Counted from the first letter of the stretch, positions 1 through 11,711 are shown. The stretch is 64,000 bases of DNA from Chelydra serpentina (GCA_037349315.1 JBAIAC010000030.1:14529501-14593500), one strand, 5' to 3'. Program-made: numbers and translations. The notes: a model not told the origin generated them from the letters alone.

Positions 1-1478
1 TGATTTGATTAGGTTTTGGATCAGATCCTAAATAAACAGTGCATTATTTCCCCAAACCAGTAAATCTAAAACATAGAAATGCCTCATTATTAGCACCACG
101 AGTAGCCAAAAAGCATAGCTCAAATTCTAAATTGCAGGATAATTGAGAAATCAGAGTTTGTGGAAAATTTTATCAAGCACCTAAAGAAATAGATTGCTTT
201 TGTTGATGAGTGAGTTTAAGCTGATCAGAAAGTATAAATGAAAGGAAAAGGAAGTAAACATTACGGACCAGATTCAGAAGCTGAGGTATGGCCCCTTTGA
301 GCCTCTCTGGTGGCATAACCCAGCTGCAAATGCTTGTTCCCCACCTTTTAGTTGCTCTCTTCAGATATTTAAGGGGTCACATTTTACTCACATGAGTGCT
401 CACCAAAATAGATCTTAAGTGATGAATAGTCCTTGCATTGGCCCGCTATATGGGGCTGGATTTCATCCTGACGCTACTGCTGTAGTCAGAGTAATTTTAT
501 TTTTGATAGAAAAAATGAAATTAATTGACAGTTGATTTATCTCCATGCAACTGTATGAGAAGATGGGAATTTTACTTGTAGACAGACTACACGCATATGC
601 TCAAAGTAAGATGAACTTGAAGAGTACGCTCTTTGGGGATGGGGCTGTCTTTTTGTTATACATATGTAGAGTGCATGGAATGCTTGGACCCCAGTTCCTG
701 ACTGAGGCATATAGTTGTTACACTGAAACAATAATTAATTGAAACAAAATGTAGGGGCAAGATTCTGATCATCTTTAATGGAGCTACACCTATTTACACT
801 GTATTTCTCCTTTCAGGGATTTGTTTAATGGGGAACAGCTCAATTACACAACACTTAAATCTAAGAGTCAAATAATTATCCATGTCTCTCTCTTCATATC
901 ATTTAGGCCAATAATGTTCATTTACAACTGTACAAAAGCAAAGCAAAATAAAATCCCCACACAAACCAACCCAGGCCCTATTGAGTATAATATTAAATAT
1001 TCAAACTATGTGGCACTTTTCTGGCAAACATCAAATGTGCTGTAATCAACACAAATCTTCTAGAGCATGAGGTGACACACTCCAGCCTACAGATTTGATA
1101 TTTCTTGCTGCATCTTCCTTGATTACTGGCTTGGGCAGCCTTTTCCTTACATTGTTATGACTCGTTACTTTTCAAATATCTAATGAACAGTCTGTGCAAA
1201 TCAGGCCGATGGATGGGAATGTCTTTAATTTGAAACAGCGCAATGTTTCACACTGCATTTCCTCTTTTCTTCACGTTAAAAAGATACTATTATTTATAGG
1301 CTCATTTTGTATGTTTTGTGTATAGAAGGCTTGATCTTGAAAAGTGATGAGTGCCCTCTTCTCCCATGGACTTAATAGCCTGCAGTTTCCATTTGGAATC
1401 TGTCCCCTCTGTTTGTAAAACAGACAGCAGCCATTAAAGGCTCAGGGTCTGTCTTTACCATAGATGCGGGGTGTGATT
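1..1478. other. Unassigned AT-rich DNA
   Basis: I see no gene here. The open frames are short, overlap on both strands and have no recognisable domain. About 748-812 resembles the dispersed 'tacacc...tttacac' repeat that recurs across the window (see findings). The rest is unassigned. Confidence 0.5.
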
Positions 1479-1979
1479 AGGGCACATGTAGACATACCTG
1501 AGCTAGCTTTGATCTAGCTAGTGCAGGTACCAAGAGCAGTGAAGCTGTGGCAGTGCAGGCTGTACAAGCCTGCCCGGGACCCTGGACACTTATTCAGGAC
1601 TAGCTTGCACTGAAGCCCTGGCTGCTGCAGCTTCATTGCCATTAGTATCTTAGCTAGATTAAAACTAGCTCAACCATGTCTATGTCTGCAGTGTACATAG
1701 ACTCTCCGTCCTGCTCCCACTGAAGTCAAAAAGGGTTTTGCCACTGACGTTCATGGAACCAGGATTGGGCCACATGGTAGCTCTACACCACAGCTGGGAG
1801 CGAGCCTTCCAGCACAAGAAGACAGACTTACACTAGTGGGGCATGCCCTAAAATAACTGTGTATGTTGCAGCACTGGTGGAGGATTGGGCTAGCTACCTG
1901 AGCTTAGAGTCAGGGGTAGGACGGGCCTGAGCTCAGCCAGCTGGCCTGAGCTGCTACCAATGTGCACACAGCTATTTTT

Positions 1980-2238
1980 GAGTATCAGAGGGGTAGCCGT
2001 GTTAGTCTGGATCTGTAGAAGCGACAAAGGGTCCTGTGGCACCTTATAGACACAGAGGTATTGAAGCATAAGCTTTCGTGGATGAATACCCACTTCTTCG
2101 GATGCAAGCAGTGGAAATGTATCTGCCTCTGGACATTTCCACTGCTTGCATCCGAAGAAGTGGGTATTCACCCACGAAAGCTTATGCTTCAATACCTCTG
2201 TTCGTCTATAAGGTGCCACAGGACCCTTTGTCGCTTCT
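1980..2238. mobile_element. Penelope-like element fragment, head-to-head dimer
   Basis: The left part contains 'tagccgtgttagtctgg', a signature of a repeat common in turtles and other vertebrates that I take to be the tail of a Penelope-like element (family from memory, not checked). From 2014 to 2120 the sequence is repeated in inverted orientation at 2133-2241 with a 12-bp spacer. The arms are about 107 bp and differ at only a few positions. The whole unit is flanked by a direct repeat 'acagctattttt' (1968-1979 and 2239-2250), as expected for one insertion event. It sits inside a Harbinger-like repeat. No protein is encoded; open frames here are by-products of the palindrome. Confidence 0.6.
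2152..2189 (+). other. Hammerhead-ribozyme-like motif in the right arm
   Basis: Reading the plus strand: CCGAAGA (2152-2158) lies in the place of the catalytic CUGANGA box. A 6-bp helix follows (GTGGGT 2160-2165 with ACCCAC 2170-2175, loop ATTC), then GAAA (2176-2179), a small A-GC/GC-T helix with loop TTAT (2180-2188) and T at the expected cleavage position 2189. This is the order of a hammerhead core with helices II and III. Two things argue against activity: the second base of the box is C, not U, and helix I is not evident. Hammerhead motifs are known from Penelope-like elements. The left arm carries the same motif on the minus strand with one helix mismatch. Confidence 0.35.
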
Positions 2239-2320
2239 ACAGCTATTTTTAGTGTGCTAGCATGAATCTGTCTATCTATGCTGGGAGGCATGCTCCCAAC
2301 TGCAGTGTAGACATAACCTC

Positions 2321-3953
2321 AGCGAGTGTGGGTTACTTGGAGTATACTTTTGAGTGCTTTCCCGTCTGATGAAAATTCCAATACAATCCAGTCTGATGGA
2401 AATGTTTTATTAATGCACTACATTTTGTGAGCTACATATACTCCATGTGACATACAGAGTTCACCTGAGCAACGAGAAACTCCATAGCATACAGATGTCT
2501 CTCATAGTGTTCAATAAGCACAGTCAGATTTCAGATGGCAATGAATTCCTTTCTAGGGTCATGGGCCAACAGCAAAGACTGGCTGTTAAGACACTTAAAA
2601 AAAAAAAAAAACTTTAAATGGATTTAAAATCTGTCAGGTCTGAGAGAACAACACTTCAGCTAGCACCCTGTAGCATAGAGAAAAGCTTCTACTGCTTTAT
2701 ACCACTCATAAAAAAAGACCAAATGGAGGATCTCTCTTTGCAAGTTAATGTACTCGAAGTTTTCAGGAGAATCCTGGCCTAGGTATTCTGCTGGGAATGT
2801 TTTTAAATCTTCATTTCACTCTATTGTAATGAAGAGTCAGTATAATTACTTCACTTACAGCTGCTGTCTTGGTCTAGCTAAGAGGCAGCCACAGGATAAA
2901 CAAAAGAAGAATTTGTGTTTTTTTGAAACACGGTTAAGAACAAAGCAGCTGAAATCTGAGGTTTTATTTTTTATGAATGTTTTTATACAGTGCTTGTGGT
3001 CTCAAATCTGCTATTGAAAAGAGAGTACTGAATAGAAACTCTATGTGAAGTCAGTTTCTCACAAACTGTGTTTGCAGATATGTTAAAAAGAAACTATTAA
3101 GCACCTGATCCTGCGAGGTGCCGTGTGCCCTCAATACCTTCTGATCTCAGATAACAGCCGTCAGCGAGCTACTCCTTGCTACGGTAGAATGAAACAAAAA
3201 TTTAATGGCAGACTACATGACCTGAACTATCCTGGAAATGTGGAGATGTGTTAGGCCACATTGGGGTTTGATTCTGAAAGGCACGGAGTGCTTTCAGCTC
3301 CCATAAAAGTTAATTGTGGTTGAGGATGCTCAGAGGTTTGCAGGATTGGGCCCCTTGCGGCTGAACAACATTCTAGATGCTTGAGAATGCCGATGGAGGA
3401 TGGTGCTCCCCTTGTAAAGAGCAGGATTTCGGGTGTGATGACACACATCCTTATATCATAACAGTGGGTGTTCTGCTTTCATGCGAGTTTAGTTACTTGC
3501 AAATGTAATCATGACCAAACTGGATTTGCTCTTCGTAAGACTTTACCATAAGACTTTACCATCGTTCTTGCTCATTGGACTGGTTCTGAGTGGGCCTGGC
3601 ACCCTGCTCACTGATCCAGTACACAGCATTGATGCTAACTTCAGAGGAAGCTGCTCCTCTTGCCTTTCTCCGCATTATCTCGCATAGCTGCTAAAGGAAG
3701 TAGTAGTATAGAAAGGGTAGGAGGTGCACTAGAGAATGGATTGGGCAATGCTTCTAAATTCCCCTGGTCAGGACAAACGTGCCAGACCCAGCCTTTATCT
3801 GAATGGCAAAGGGAAATAACTTGAGCTGGATAAGTGAGTTTTTCCAACAAGAAACAATCTGGATTGTTTCTTGTCTACTCTTCATATTCAGTGGAGGCCA
3901 TACTCCGTTCCCATAGATCAGCATCGCTCCAAAGACTTCAAGGGTACTACAGT
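2321..3953. other. Unassigned DNA, no gene seen
   Basis: Apart from an A-tract near 2597-2611 I see no recognisable repeat boundary, domain or RNA gene. Open frames are below 90 codons and show no family resemblance. Confidence 0.45.
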
Positions 3954-4310
3954 AAAAGCTGTGATATCCGGCACTTGACCAACCGGAAAGCTACAGAAAT
4001 CAGCATTTCTGATATCCATTAAAAGTCTGGTTGGCATGGGGCCAGCAGGCTCCCTACCTGACTCTGCATGGCTCCTCGGAAGCAATGACATGTCCCTGCT
4101 ACTCCTAGGCAGAGGAACAGCCATGGTGGCTCTGTGCGCTGCCCCTGCCCTGAGCCCTGTCAACTGCAGCCAATGGGAGCTGTGGGGCCAGCACCTGTGG
4201 GTGGTGGCAGCGCGCAGAGCTGCCTGGCCGCTCCTCTGCCTAGGAGCAGCAGGGACAAGTCGCTGTTTACGGGAAGCCGCCCGAGGTGAGCACCGCCCAG
4301 ATCCAGCACC

Positions 4311-4696
4311 CAGGGCCGGCTTCAGGCACCAGCTTTCCAAGCTGGTGCTTGGGGTGGCAGGCGAGAATGGAGCGACAGTCCGAGTCCTGCGGTGGCAATT
4401 CGGCGGCAGGTCCGCTCTTCCCGCCGCCGAATTGCAGCCGCGGGACTCGGACTGCCGCCCCATTCTCGCCTGCCGCGGTGGCAAAGGGGCAACAGGTCCG
4501 CCGCTCTCCCCTTGCCGCCGTGGACTGGGACTGCCTGCGTCGGGGGTGGGGCCCCGCCCCTGATGCGAGCAGACGTAGCGGGGCCCTGCCCCTGATGCGA
4601 GCAGACGTAGCGGGGCCCCGCCCCCGACGCGAGCAGACGTCGGAGGCGGGGCCGCCGCCCCTGGTTGGGGTGGCAAAATTGTGAGAGCCGCCCCTG
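4311..4696. mobile_element. hAT miniature element, 386 bp
   Basis: It begins CAGGGCCGGCTT and ends GAGCCGCCCCTG, imperfect terminal inverted repeats. It is flanked by a perfect 8-bp direct repeat CCAGCACC (4303-4310 and 4697-4704). Eight-base target duplications with CAG-type termini are the hallmark of hAT transposons. It has no transposase, so it is non-autonomous. It shares its terminus with the elements at 26023 and 44064. A 32-bp tandem array lies inside. Confidence 0.85.
4548..4643. repeat. 32-bp tandem repeat, three units
   Basis: Three consecutive 32-bp units start at 4548, 4580 and 4612. Each has 'gcgagcagacgt' in its second half. The first two differ at one base. The third is more divergent and ends in 'cgg' where the others end in 'agc'. 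The array lies inside the hAT miniature and probably varies in unit number between copies. Confidence 0.8.
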
Positions 4697-4984
4697 CCAG
4701 CACCCCTGTGGGCCGGGATGCAAAGACAAACTAATGCAAATGAGACTAGCGTCTGGGGTTACATTAGCTAGAATAAAATTATCAAGGCTATTAATACTTC
4801 AGGAATCACTAGTCAGGATTAAAAAAGAAACCTGCCCCATGCGGATAGTGAGGACTATTGCATAATTCCATGCATTGTGTGGGTTTTACACCTTTTCTTT
4901 GAATAGATGCAATTCACTCTTAGGCAGAAGACCTGCCCAAGCCTATATACTGCTTAACTCTCCCTTATTCAGACTCTGTAAGAT

Positions 4985-5100
4985 CTTTGCGGCAGGGACC
5001 ATCTTTCTGTTTATATGTGTGTACAGTGCCTAGCACAATGGGGCCGTGGAGCTTATTTGGGGCCTCCAGTCACTATGCTATACAAATACCTAATATTAAT
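4985..5100 (-). repeat. Dispersed sauropsid repeat ('gtgctaggcactgtac' family)
   Basis: Contains 'gtacagtgcctagcacaatg', the reverse complement of the core found at 31400-31425 and 39040-39075. The preceding 'ggcagggaccatctttctg' and the following 'atacaaatacctaat' match the usual flanks of this family as I remember it. Class not assigned; old and diverged. Confidence 0.55.
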
Positions 5101-5199
5101 GCAAGCCCTACATTGTGGAGTTAAGTGGGAATTCGGTGCTGCATAGGCCTGGTATCGGGCCTTTACACAGGGGTGAGTTTCACCTAATGGCATCAGCTT

Positions 5200-5276
5200 C
5201 GGCTGGAAATATGAACCTAGACTAGATGAACCACTTGTCTGTTCCATTATGGCGTGTCCTATGTTCCTACATTATG
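5200..5276 (+). repeat. CR1-like LINE 3'-end fragment
   Basis: 'gactagatgaaccacttgtc', then 'ttccattatggc' and 'cctatgttcctacatt', follow the pattern of a CR1 3' UTR (tagatgga-ccaatggtctg-cagtatggc, then a short terminal repeat). Only the last ~75 bp is recognisable. Confidence 0.55.
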
Positions 5277-6494
5277 CCCACAAATCATAATCCTCACAAT
5301 ATGGCAGTATTGCTTGTTTATGAATGACCTCACTTGGTGCTGAGATCTGATTCAAAGCTCCTTGCTAACAAGGATAAATTATATTATGGCTCTTTTCTGT
5401 GTATCAGACATCAGGAGTTTCTCGCAGTGCCAGTTCTTCTAGGTAAAAGATTTGGCCTCTATCTGCAGCAGTGTGTCTGGTAATGATACATCCTGCTTAG
5501 TCCTTAATTTTTCACACTGCCATTAAATGGAAGAATGACAGGCTTCTGCACACAGCGATAAATTTCTTTTATATCTTAAATTAATTACCATGAGACTATA
5601 TAAACACAGAAAACAAATTTAATAAAGGAGCCAGTCCAGATGGTTGAAGGTAGATGCTTATAAATTCAGAACATTCCTCATTATAATTGCAATACCATGC
5701 ACAGATTCAAACTGACACTTTGGGGAATTTACAGATGAGATGCACTGCAATCTGTCGTGAGACGTAATATTCAAAAGGTTTTATTGTTGCAGAAAAGGCA
5801 TAATGACTATTAAAAAACCCATTAATTGCTGACGGGTTGGCGCCAATATTGGTATATATTACATTGTTCTGCCCGGTAGACCCTTGTTTCACAAAGAATA
5901 TTTAAAGTACACAAGGAAACAGCAACATATTGCTGTAATCTCTATGGCATTTATGGCTAATTTTCCTTAAATTCCTTTCTTCGCACAAACTGTAGTCAGT
6001 ACTATGGGATTCTTACAAGGGCTGGGTTTCAAATGTACTACTAGCAAGGTGTCCCCAGATTGTAGATCCTGGGTCCGAGATAAAATGAACTGATTAGGAA
6101 TACTTCCAATAACCTACTTCAGATGATCCTCTTTTCTCTATCAAAATGGAACATATTCTCATCCCTTCTGCTGAGTGGAGAGCAGTTTTGGGGGAAATTG
6201 GAGTGGATTTTTCTCCTCCATTTCATTCATTAGGGCTAAAATCCTCAGGATGGGTGCAAATGGCTGTGTTGCTGCTCTGTGGTTCCCATTGCAGCCCAAT
6301 GACTGAAGAAGCAAGTGTGTAGCACTTACGTACCCTCCCACCATGACAGAAGAGAAGGATCCACTCAATGGTGAATCCCCTGCTTCTGGTGGATCCCCCT
6401 TGCCTCTCTGCAGGATGCTTCATGTTCTATTATGAGCTGTGATGGGTATACACATCTCTCCCTGGGCAATGTGGAGTTAATGAGCTAATGTGGG
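5277..6494. other. Unassigned AT-rich DNA
   Basis: No gene or clear repeat is seen. Open frames are 61-69 codons, overlap on one strand and have no domain. From 6436 the sequence becomes GC-richer and may belong to the degraded repeat that hosts the miniature at 6503. Confidence 0.4.
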
Positions 6495-6502
6495 GTCACA
6501 CC

Positions 6503-6626
6503 TAGGGTGACCAGATGTCCCGATTTTATAGGGACAGTCCTGATTTTTGGGTCTTTTTCTTATATAGGCTCCTATTACCCCTCACCCCTGTCTTGATTTT
6601 TTTACACTTGCTGTCTGGTCACCCTA
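6503..6626. mobile_element. hAT miniature (TAGGGTGACCAGA family), copy 1
   Basis: A 124-bp element with 13-bp perfect terminal inverted repeats TAGGGTGACCAGA / TCTGGTCACCCTA. It is flanked by a perfect 8-bp duplication GTCACACC (6495-6502 and 6627-6634). The interior reads 'gtcccgattttatagggac' and 'cctattacccctcacccc'. Two further copies lie at 29195-29317 and 53182-53304. Non-coding, moved in trans by a hAT transposase (inference from the duplication length). Confidence 0.93.
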
Positions 6627-6634
6627 GTCACACC

Positions 6635-8542
6635 CATGAGAGATGTCACACTTGGAGGGAGGAGCTTAAGAGGAAGAAACCCACCCCAGTTGTTGGCTGA
6701 ATGGGGGCAGGGAGAGCAGTCTGTCGTTCCTCAACTGCTGCAAAGAGGGCTGGCTGAAGATAGAGGCTACTCATATGGCTGCTCTGATGGCCGTTCCCTG
6801 ATGGGAGGGCAGACCAGCCCAATGCTGACTCACACTGAGAGGGGACTATTCCTCTCTATTGACTTGTGAACTCAGTTCAGGGCCACGAACACCCTCTAAA
6901 GGTGGAGAACCTTCCATTTTTGGGACTATTCCTTTGTGTTAATTCCTCTTTTGTTCTGTTTGTTGACAAGCCTGGAAGGGGTGGACTATTTGGGGCCCAC
7001 CTGGAGGGCTGAGCCTCTTAGAATCTGGGTGAGAGAGGGTGGACCCCAGTGATTTTTTTTTAAATCAGTTTCAAAATAGGGAACAAAAAGGATAATCTGA
7101 ATCTAGTCGGGAAGAAAACGCACACATTAAAAAGGCATGAGAAAACTTCCGTTTTTTTCTTCAAATCGATGAGATTGGAGGGAGCATTTTAGCACTGAAA
7201 GCTGCTTCCTGGCCATAGCCTACGTTAAGCAAGAGACAAAAATCAGAGCTTAAGTCGTGTTTTCACCTTCAGCAATGGGAATTTAAACAACCATCTAGCA
7301 GGAGAGATTTGCAGCAGGCTGAGCAGAAAGTCACTGCTTGGCAAGCCTTGGGGGGAAAATGGGTAAAAGTCACATGACTGTCTTTACACTACATGATGCA
7401 GAATTTGCACTAAAAATGCTTGTTGTCTTTGTAAAGATTCTACTTGCTTGAGAGACAGTTTTCTTAAACTGTATATTGTAATTGGTAATTACAGCTCGGT
7501 AAATATTTTTTTTGACAAAAATGTGTATTCAAGTTGACCAAAACATTTTGTAAATTCATGTTGAATTCACCAAATTATTTTGACAGAAAAAAAAAAAGAA
7601 GTGTAGACACTGGTTTAGACACTATCTAAACCAAACACTTCAGTTTTTCAATTCAAAATGATTCTTTGTTTGAAATTTTGCTTCCATTTTTTTTTAAAAA
7701 AAGGTAAAATACCCTGCACACCAAAATGTTTTGTTTCAGATTAAACAAAATGTTCAGTTCAACTCAAAACAAAATATTTGATTCTTTTTTGTTTAGCCAA
7801 AAAAGTTAGTTTCAGATTGACCCAAAATGTGTTTTTGTTTGTTTATTTGTCTACTGAGCTCTTAGTTATTTGCACAGAGCTAACGGTAATGCCTCTAAAA
7901 CCGGAATAAACTCAAAGCCTGATTCTCTGTTGCTCTGCACCTAATGTTACCTGCACAATGTGTGCGTAAAATGCTGCTGTTCTGATCTGGTAGCTGTGAT
8001 ACAATCCCCCACATGTGGTAACAAGGACTCTGGGCTCAGCCATCCCTGCCCTCCCATACTTGCAAGAGATACACAGGCTGGAGAAGGAGTTAAAAGGGAG
8101 CAGAACAGCTCACTTGGAGGCAGACCAGGGAACAGAAAGGCCCTTTACCTTGCAGCTCCTGAAGAAAGGGCTGAGAAAAGGCAGGTTGTCTTCAATCCAC
8201 TGAAGGTCCCTCCCTGAGGAAAGGGAGGATGGGCTTCTGTTATACCTGGAGGGGGAGGCATTTCCTTTCTCACATACTAACCCAGTTTATTTGTTTATTT
8301 GTATTGTTTTATGGACTATCCCTGAGACTTGGAACTAACCTGACTGGAGGGGTATAAGCTGGCGTGACCATCCCTTTGCATCCATGTCTGAGGGAAGCCA
8401 CGCCTTCTCACAGTTTGGTCTGCTAGAGAATTCTCTCAAAGGAAGAAAAAAACAAAGGGGGAATTAGTGGTTCTGAATGGGCCTTCATAACTACTACTGC
8501 TCTGCCTGGTTGCAGGCTAGAGCCCTGGCTGTTTATGGCCCC
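6635..8542. other. Degraded repeats, no gene
   Basis: 6640-7050 and 7960-8400 are GC-richer with LTR-like phrases ('aggacc...ttgttgacaagcctgg', 'tgaggaaagggaggatggg') but no ends I can define. 7500-7830 is an AT-rich low-complexity repeat rich in 'aaaacattttg' and 'tttcaa' strings. Similar stretches occur at 24790-25180, 27950-28230 and 43610-43720, so this is probably a dispersed family. The 85-codon frame at 7960 has no recognisable domain. Confidence 0.4.
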
Positions 8543-10249
8543 CAGTGCCAGATTAAGGTATAAGGTAACCAAACTACAGCTAAGGGCCTCGCAATATGAG
8601 GGGTCTCTAAAAAAGAAAAAACCGATTCCATTTCGAATTTTATCAAAATCGGTTGATAAATAAAGGAGATATGGGAAAAGAAGATTCTCTCTAAATATAG
8701 ACATTTTCGTTCAAATATGAAAAAAATATACCCATCTGGCTACATAAATACCGTTACCCTGTTCTTACCCTTCACTAATTGTTCATTATTGACAGGCGGA
8801 GGCCAGGGCTGAGACAACCCCCCAATAATTGCACTTGTAAAATTAGTATTTGTACGAGTAAGTCTGCTATTGGTCTCCCTAGGCAGCATTTTGTTGGCCA
8901 GATGCTACTGGTAAAATTCTGACTATGTCTTCATAACTTAAATTTAAATAAATAATCTCACTGCCGAAAAAATCACAGAAAAATGTGAGTCAGAGACGGC
9001 AGTGTCGTGAAGAAATGCTGCCAAGCTCATACTTGTAAGGGACTTGTCCCTAGGAGTGACGTCATGTATAGCGTCCCTCTTGGCTGGTAATAGCTGGAAG
9101 GCCACCATCCTTTGTTTACAGTCCAGCATGCTCAGTTGTATAGTGCTTTTGCTTCTGTTTTTCTTCATTTTTTAAAGTGTTAGTGTGTTCTTTCTTCTTT
9201 TGAGCTGTACATACGTACAATTGTGTGTTTTAGCGCGCACGCCGCTTTCTGCTTCGTGCACTATCCACACTTCACATGACTGAGTTTGCAGGTGATCGTC
9301 TTATGGACTTGGGTTGAGTTGATCTGTGTTGGCTTCCCTCCATTAGTTTTGGGAAGTAAATATTTACTTCACAGTAAATATCAGAGAGTGCTGATGAAAG
9401 GATAAATAGAGGGTTTTGAGAGAAGTGAAGGAAGATATATCTATATCTATATATATATATCTCAAAATATTCTGAGTACTTGGTGAGCAAGTTATTTCAA
9501 ACTACTATTAAAGCCTATAATATTCATTATATTTACTTGAATATAGGCTAATTTTTCTCAATTTCTCAATGCCTGCCTAGAGATTACCAGTCTTTTTTAT
9601 GGTAAATTCTTTCGTTCTCTTTCGCGCATATAGCTTGTTGTCACTCTGTGTGTCCGAGGTGTTTACTCGAGATTAATTTGTGATTCTGGGGTAGACACAG
9701 GATAGAGAAGCAAACACGAAGAGAGATGTCTTCCTAGAAAATGCTGCAAAAAAAGCTATCTGCCCTAAGCATTCCGTACATCGAAAGTGATGAACACCAT
9801 AGCTTATCATTTAAGGACATTCTCAATAATTTTGCTCTCCAAAAATCATGAAAGAAAATGTTTTAAATTTCAGTGTTAAAATTAATGTGATGTGCAAACA
9901 GACATACTGCAGGTTGTACTGCTTCCATTAAGTAAGCTGGTCTGTGTAACTGTAACTGCTTTTGTGTTGCTGTCAATATAAAGTTTTCATATCTACTAAC
10001 TGAGAAATCCTAGATGAAAATATGTTACTTTGAAACTATTTTATAATGCAAACAGGCATATTGCAAGACATGTGTTTTAGTTAAATTATTATTCTGTTTT
10101 TACAACTTTGCCTTTGTATATATGCAAAGCTTTTGTGTGTATATATTCAATGTCCTTTCTGTGAAAATAATACATTAATTTTTGTAATGGTATGGGGTTT
10201 CTTACACTTGACATAGTTTAGGGCCTCAGAATGTCATAATCCGGCCCTG
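8543..10249. mobile_element. hAT-like DNA transposon, about 1.7 kb, non-coding
   Basis: The left end reads CAGTGCCAGATTA and the right end is the reverse complement of CAGGGCCGGATTATGAC. Further in, 'taagggcctcgcaatatgagg' on the left matches 'ctgaggccctaaac' on the right, so the inverted repeats extend about 40 bp with mismatches. No 8-bp target duplication is evident, which lowers confidence. The interior is AT-rich with no open frame above 75 codons, so it is non-autonomous or badly decayed. The alternative is two unrelated hAT ends that happen to face each other. Confidence 0.5.
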
Positions 10250-11711
10250 TCTGCAGGTCAGGGTCCTAAGCCTCTGACCACAGGCAATGCTTCCCACAAG
10301 CAAAGACCATCACAGTAGTGTTTTACACCCACTTTGCAAAGGTGTAAATGAATACATGAGGCTCAGGGTAGCAGAGAATCAGGTTATTGATATGCAATCC
10401 AATGCAATCATTTTACTATATGTGATATGTACACTTCGTTACATGTATGAATTTCTCAACAGGTTTTAATACATGCCTATAAAAGCACCCCGTAACCATA
10501 TGATCAGTATTTCAAAAAGCCCATTAGCAAACTAGTTTTAAATCAGGGCTTAGATTTTTTTTTTGGTTTTCCCCATTAAACTCAAACATTATTCAATCAT
10601 TGGTCCTAGTTCAATATCTTAATAGAAGTTTCCACCAGATTGGCATGCAGTAATCTTACACCTACATGCACATATGTCTTTTTGGATGGCATCCACTCTA
10701 ATCTCTGGAAAGATGAATTAAACTCAAGAGAAAAGACTAGGAGATTAATTTTGTACTTGAAAATCCTTATTGAAAACATATGAAGTGTCTTCCATGAAAC
10801 TACCGTGATTAAACCATAAATCCCAGAGCTAGTGGTAATAAAAGGAGTACAGGTTTTTAATTCACATAACACAGAATTCAAATTAATAAGAGAAATTAAA
10901 TAAACCACCTCCAAAAAAAAGCATGATTGTTATAGAAAAACTCTAATCAAAGAGTCAATTTCAGACTTATTCCTGTTAAATTAGCTTCACAGCAGTATAA
11001 TAAGTGTCACAGCAGTCCTTTGACTTGGAAAGGTCACCATTCAGTACAAACTAACAAAATGATAAAGCTGCTAAAATACAAGTTGTTCCCTGGGCCCTGG
11101 TTTCACTAATGGGTTCCCGTTTCAAGCCCATATCTTGAGCTACACCATATATTTTTAGAAAGACACCCAATCTTGATATAAAGACTTCAAGTTACAGAGC
11201 ATCTATCTCACCCCTAGGTAAGAAAGAGTGCACTAAATTGCAAACTGTACAGTCATTTCTTGCCCTGCTAGTCTACACCTTCTTAACAATTCCTTTATCC
11301 CTTGATGTCTTGCCTCTGGAATGTGGATTTTATTCCCTTTGTTCCACTTATGACTGACCCAGCAAGAATCTTAGGAGTTACTATCATTCAAAAAGTAAAC
11401 TGGAAAGACAATATTAGCCATTGTCTGAATGGGACAGGATTTCCCTCCCACCAAACGGTGGACTTTTGTGGGTTAGTGCTCAGATCTCTGCAAGGTAGAA
11501 GCACGACTATTTTTAAAAATAAAGTGAAAATGTAATAAGTCCATATAAATAATTTTGTCAGTCTTTGCAACCACTGCAGAAAAGGGAATTGCAAATTACT
11601 GTTTTCTATTAGGTACCATAATACCGTAAGTCAACATGACATTACAAAAAGCAGAAAGAAAGAGGGCATTTATAAATTAACTTGCTTATATTGATTTTCA
11701 GAATGCACATG
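10250..11711. other. Unassigned AT-rich DNA
   Basis: No gene, RNA or repeat boundary is recognised. The 102-codon minus-strand frame at 10606-10914 has hydrophobic stretches but no domain, and its composition is what AT-rich DNA yields by chance. Confidence 0.45.

Larger units (their letters stand above)
1479..2320. repeat. Harbinger-like miniature element remnant
   Basis: The right end carries 'gcagtgtagacataacc', the usual terminal motif (GTCTACACTGC read inwards) of the TTA/TAA-flanked miniatures in this window. The left end is degraded ('atgtagacatacc'). The stretch 2240-2320 ('gctagcatg', 'ctgtctatc', 'tgctggga', 'tgctcccaactgcagtgtagac') aligns by eye with 34245-34332, another copy of the same family. 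In that second copy the sequence runs without interruption, which shows that 1980-2238 is a later insertion. No transposase is encoded. The family is inferred from the terminal motif and the 3-bp target duplications of sister copies. Confidence 0.5.
3954..4730. repeat. GC-rich interspersed repeat, interrupted
   Basis: Composition rises sharply from AT-rich flank to GC-rich sequence at about 4030 and falls again near 4720. The block contains 'ccaatgggagctgtgg', a phrase seen in several hAT-type miniatures of this window. It is interrupted by the 386-bp miniature at 4311-4696. Long open frames on both strands arise from the GC-rich, stop-poor composition and overlap each other in many frames, so I do not call a gene. 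Confidence 0.35.

Noticed and set aside
1890..2291. 133-codon minus-strand frame and two overlapping plus-strand frames with similar peptides
   Set aside because: Produced by the inverted dimer at 1980-2238; no protein family.
3918..4703. 261-codon minus-strand frame with several overlapping plus-strand frames
   Set aside because: It spans the boundary of a hAT miniature proven by its 8-bp duplication, and the peptide is low-complexity from GC-rich sequence.
8543..10249. 8-bp target duplication for the 1.7-kb hAT-like element
   Set aside because: The flanks atggcccc-type and tctgcagg do not match, so insertion as a single unit is not proven.
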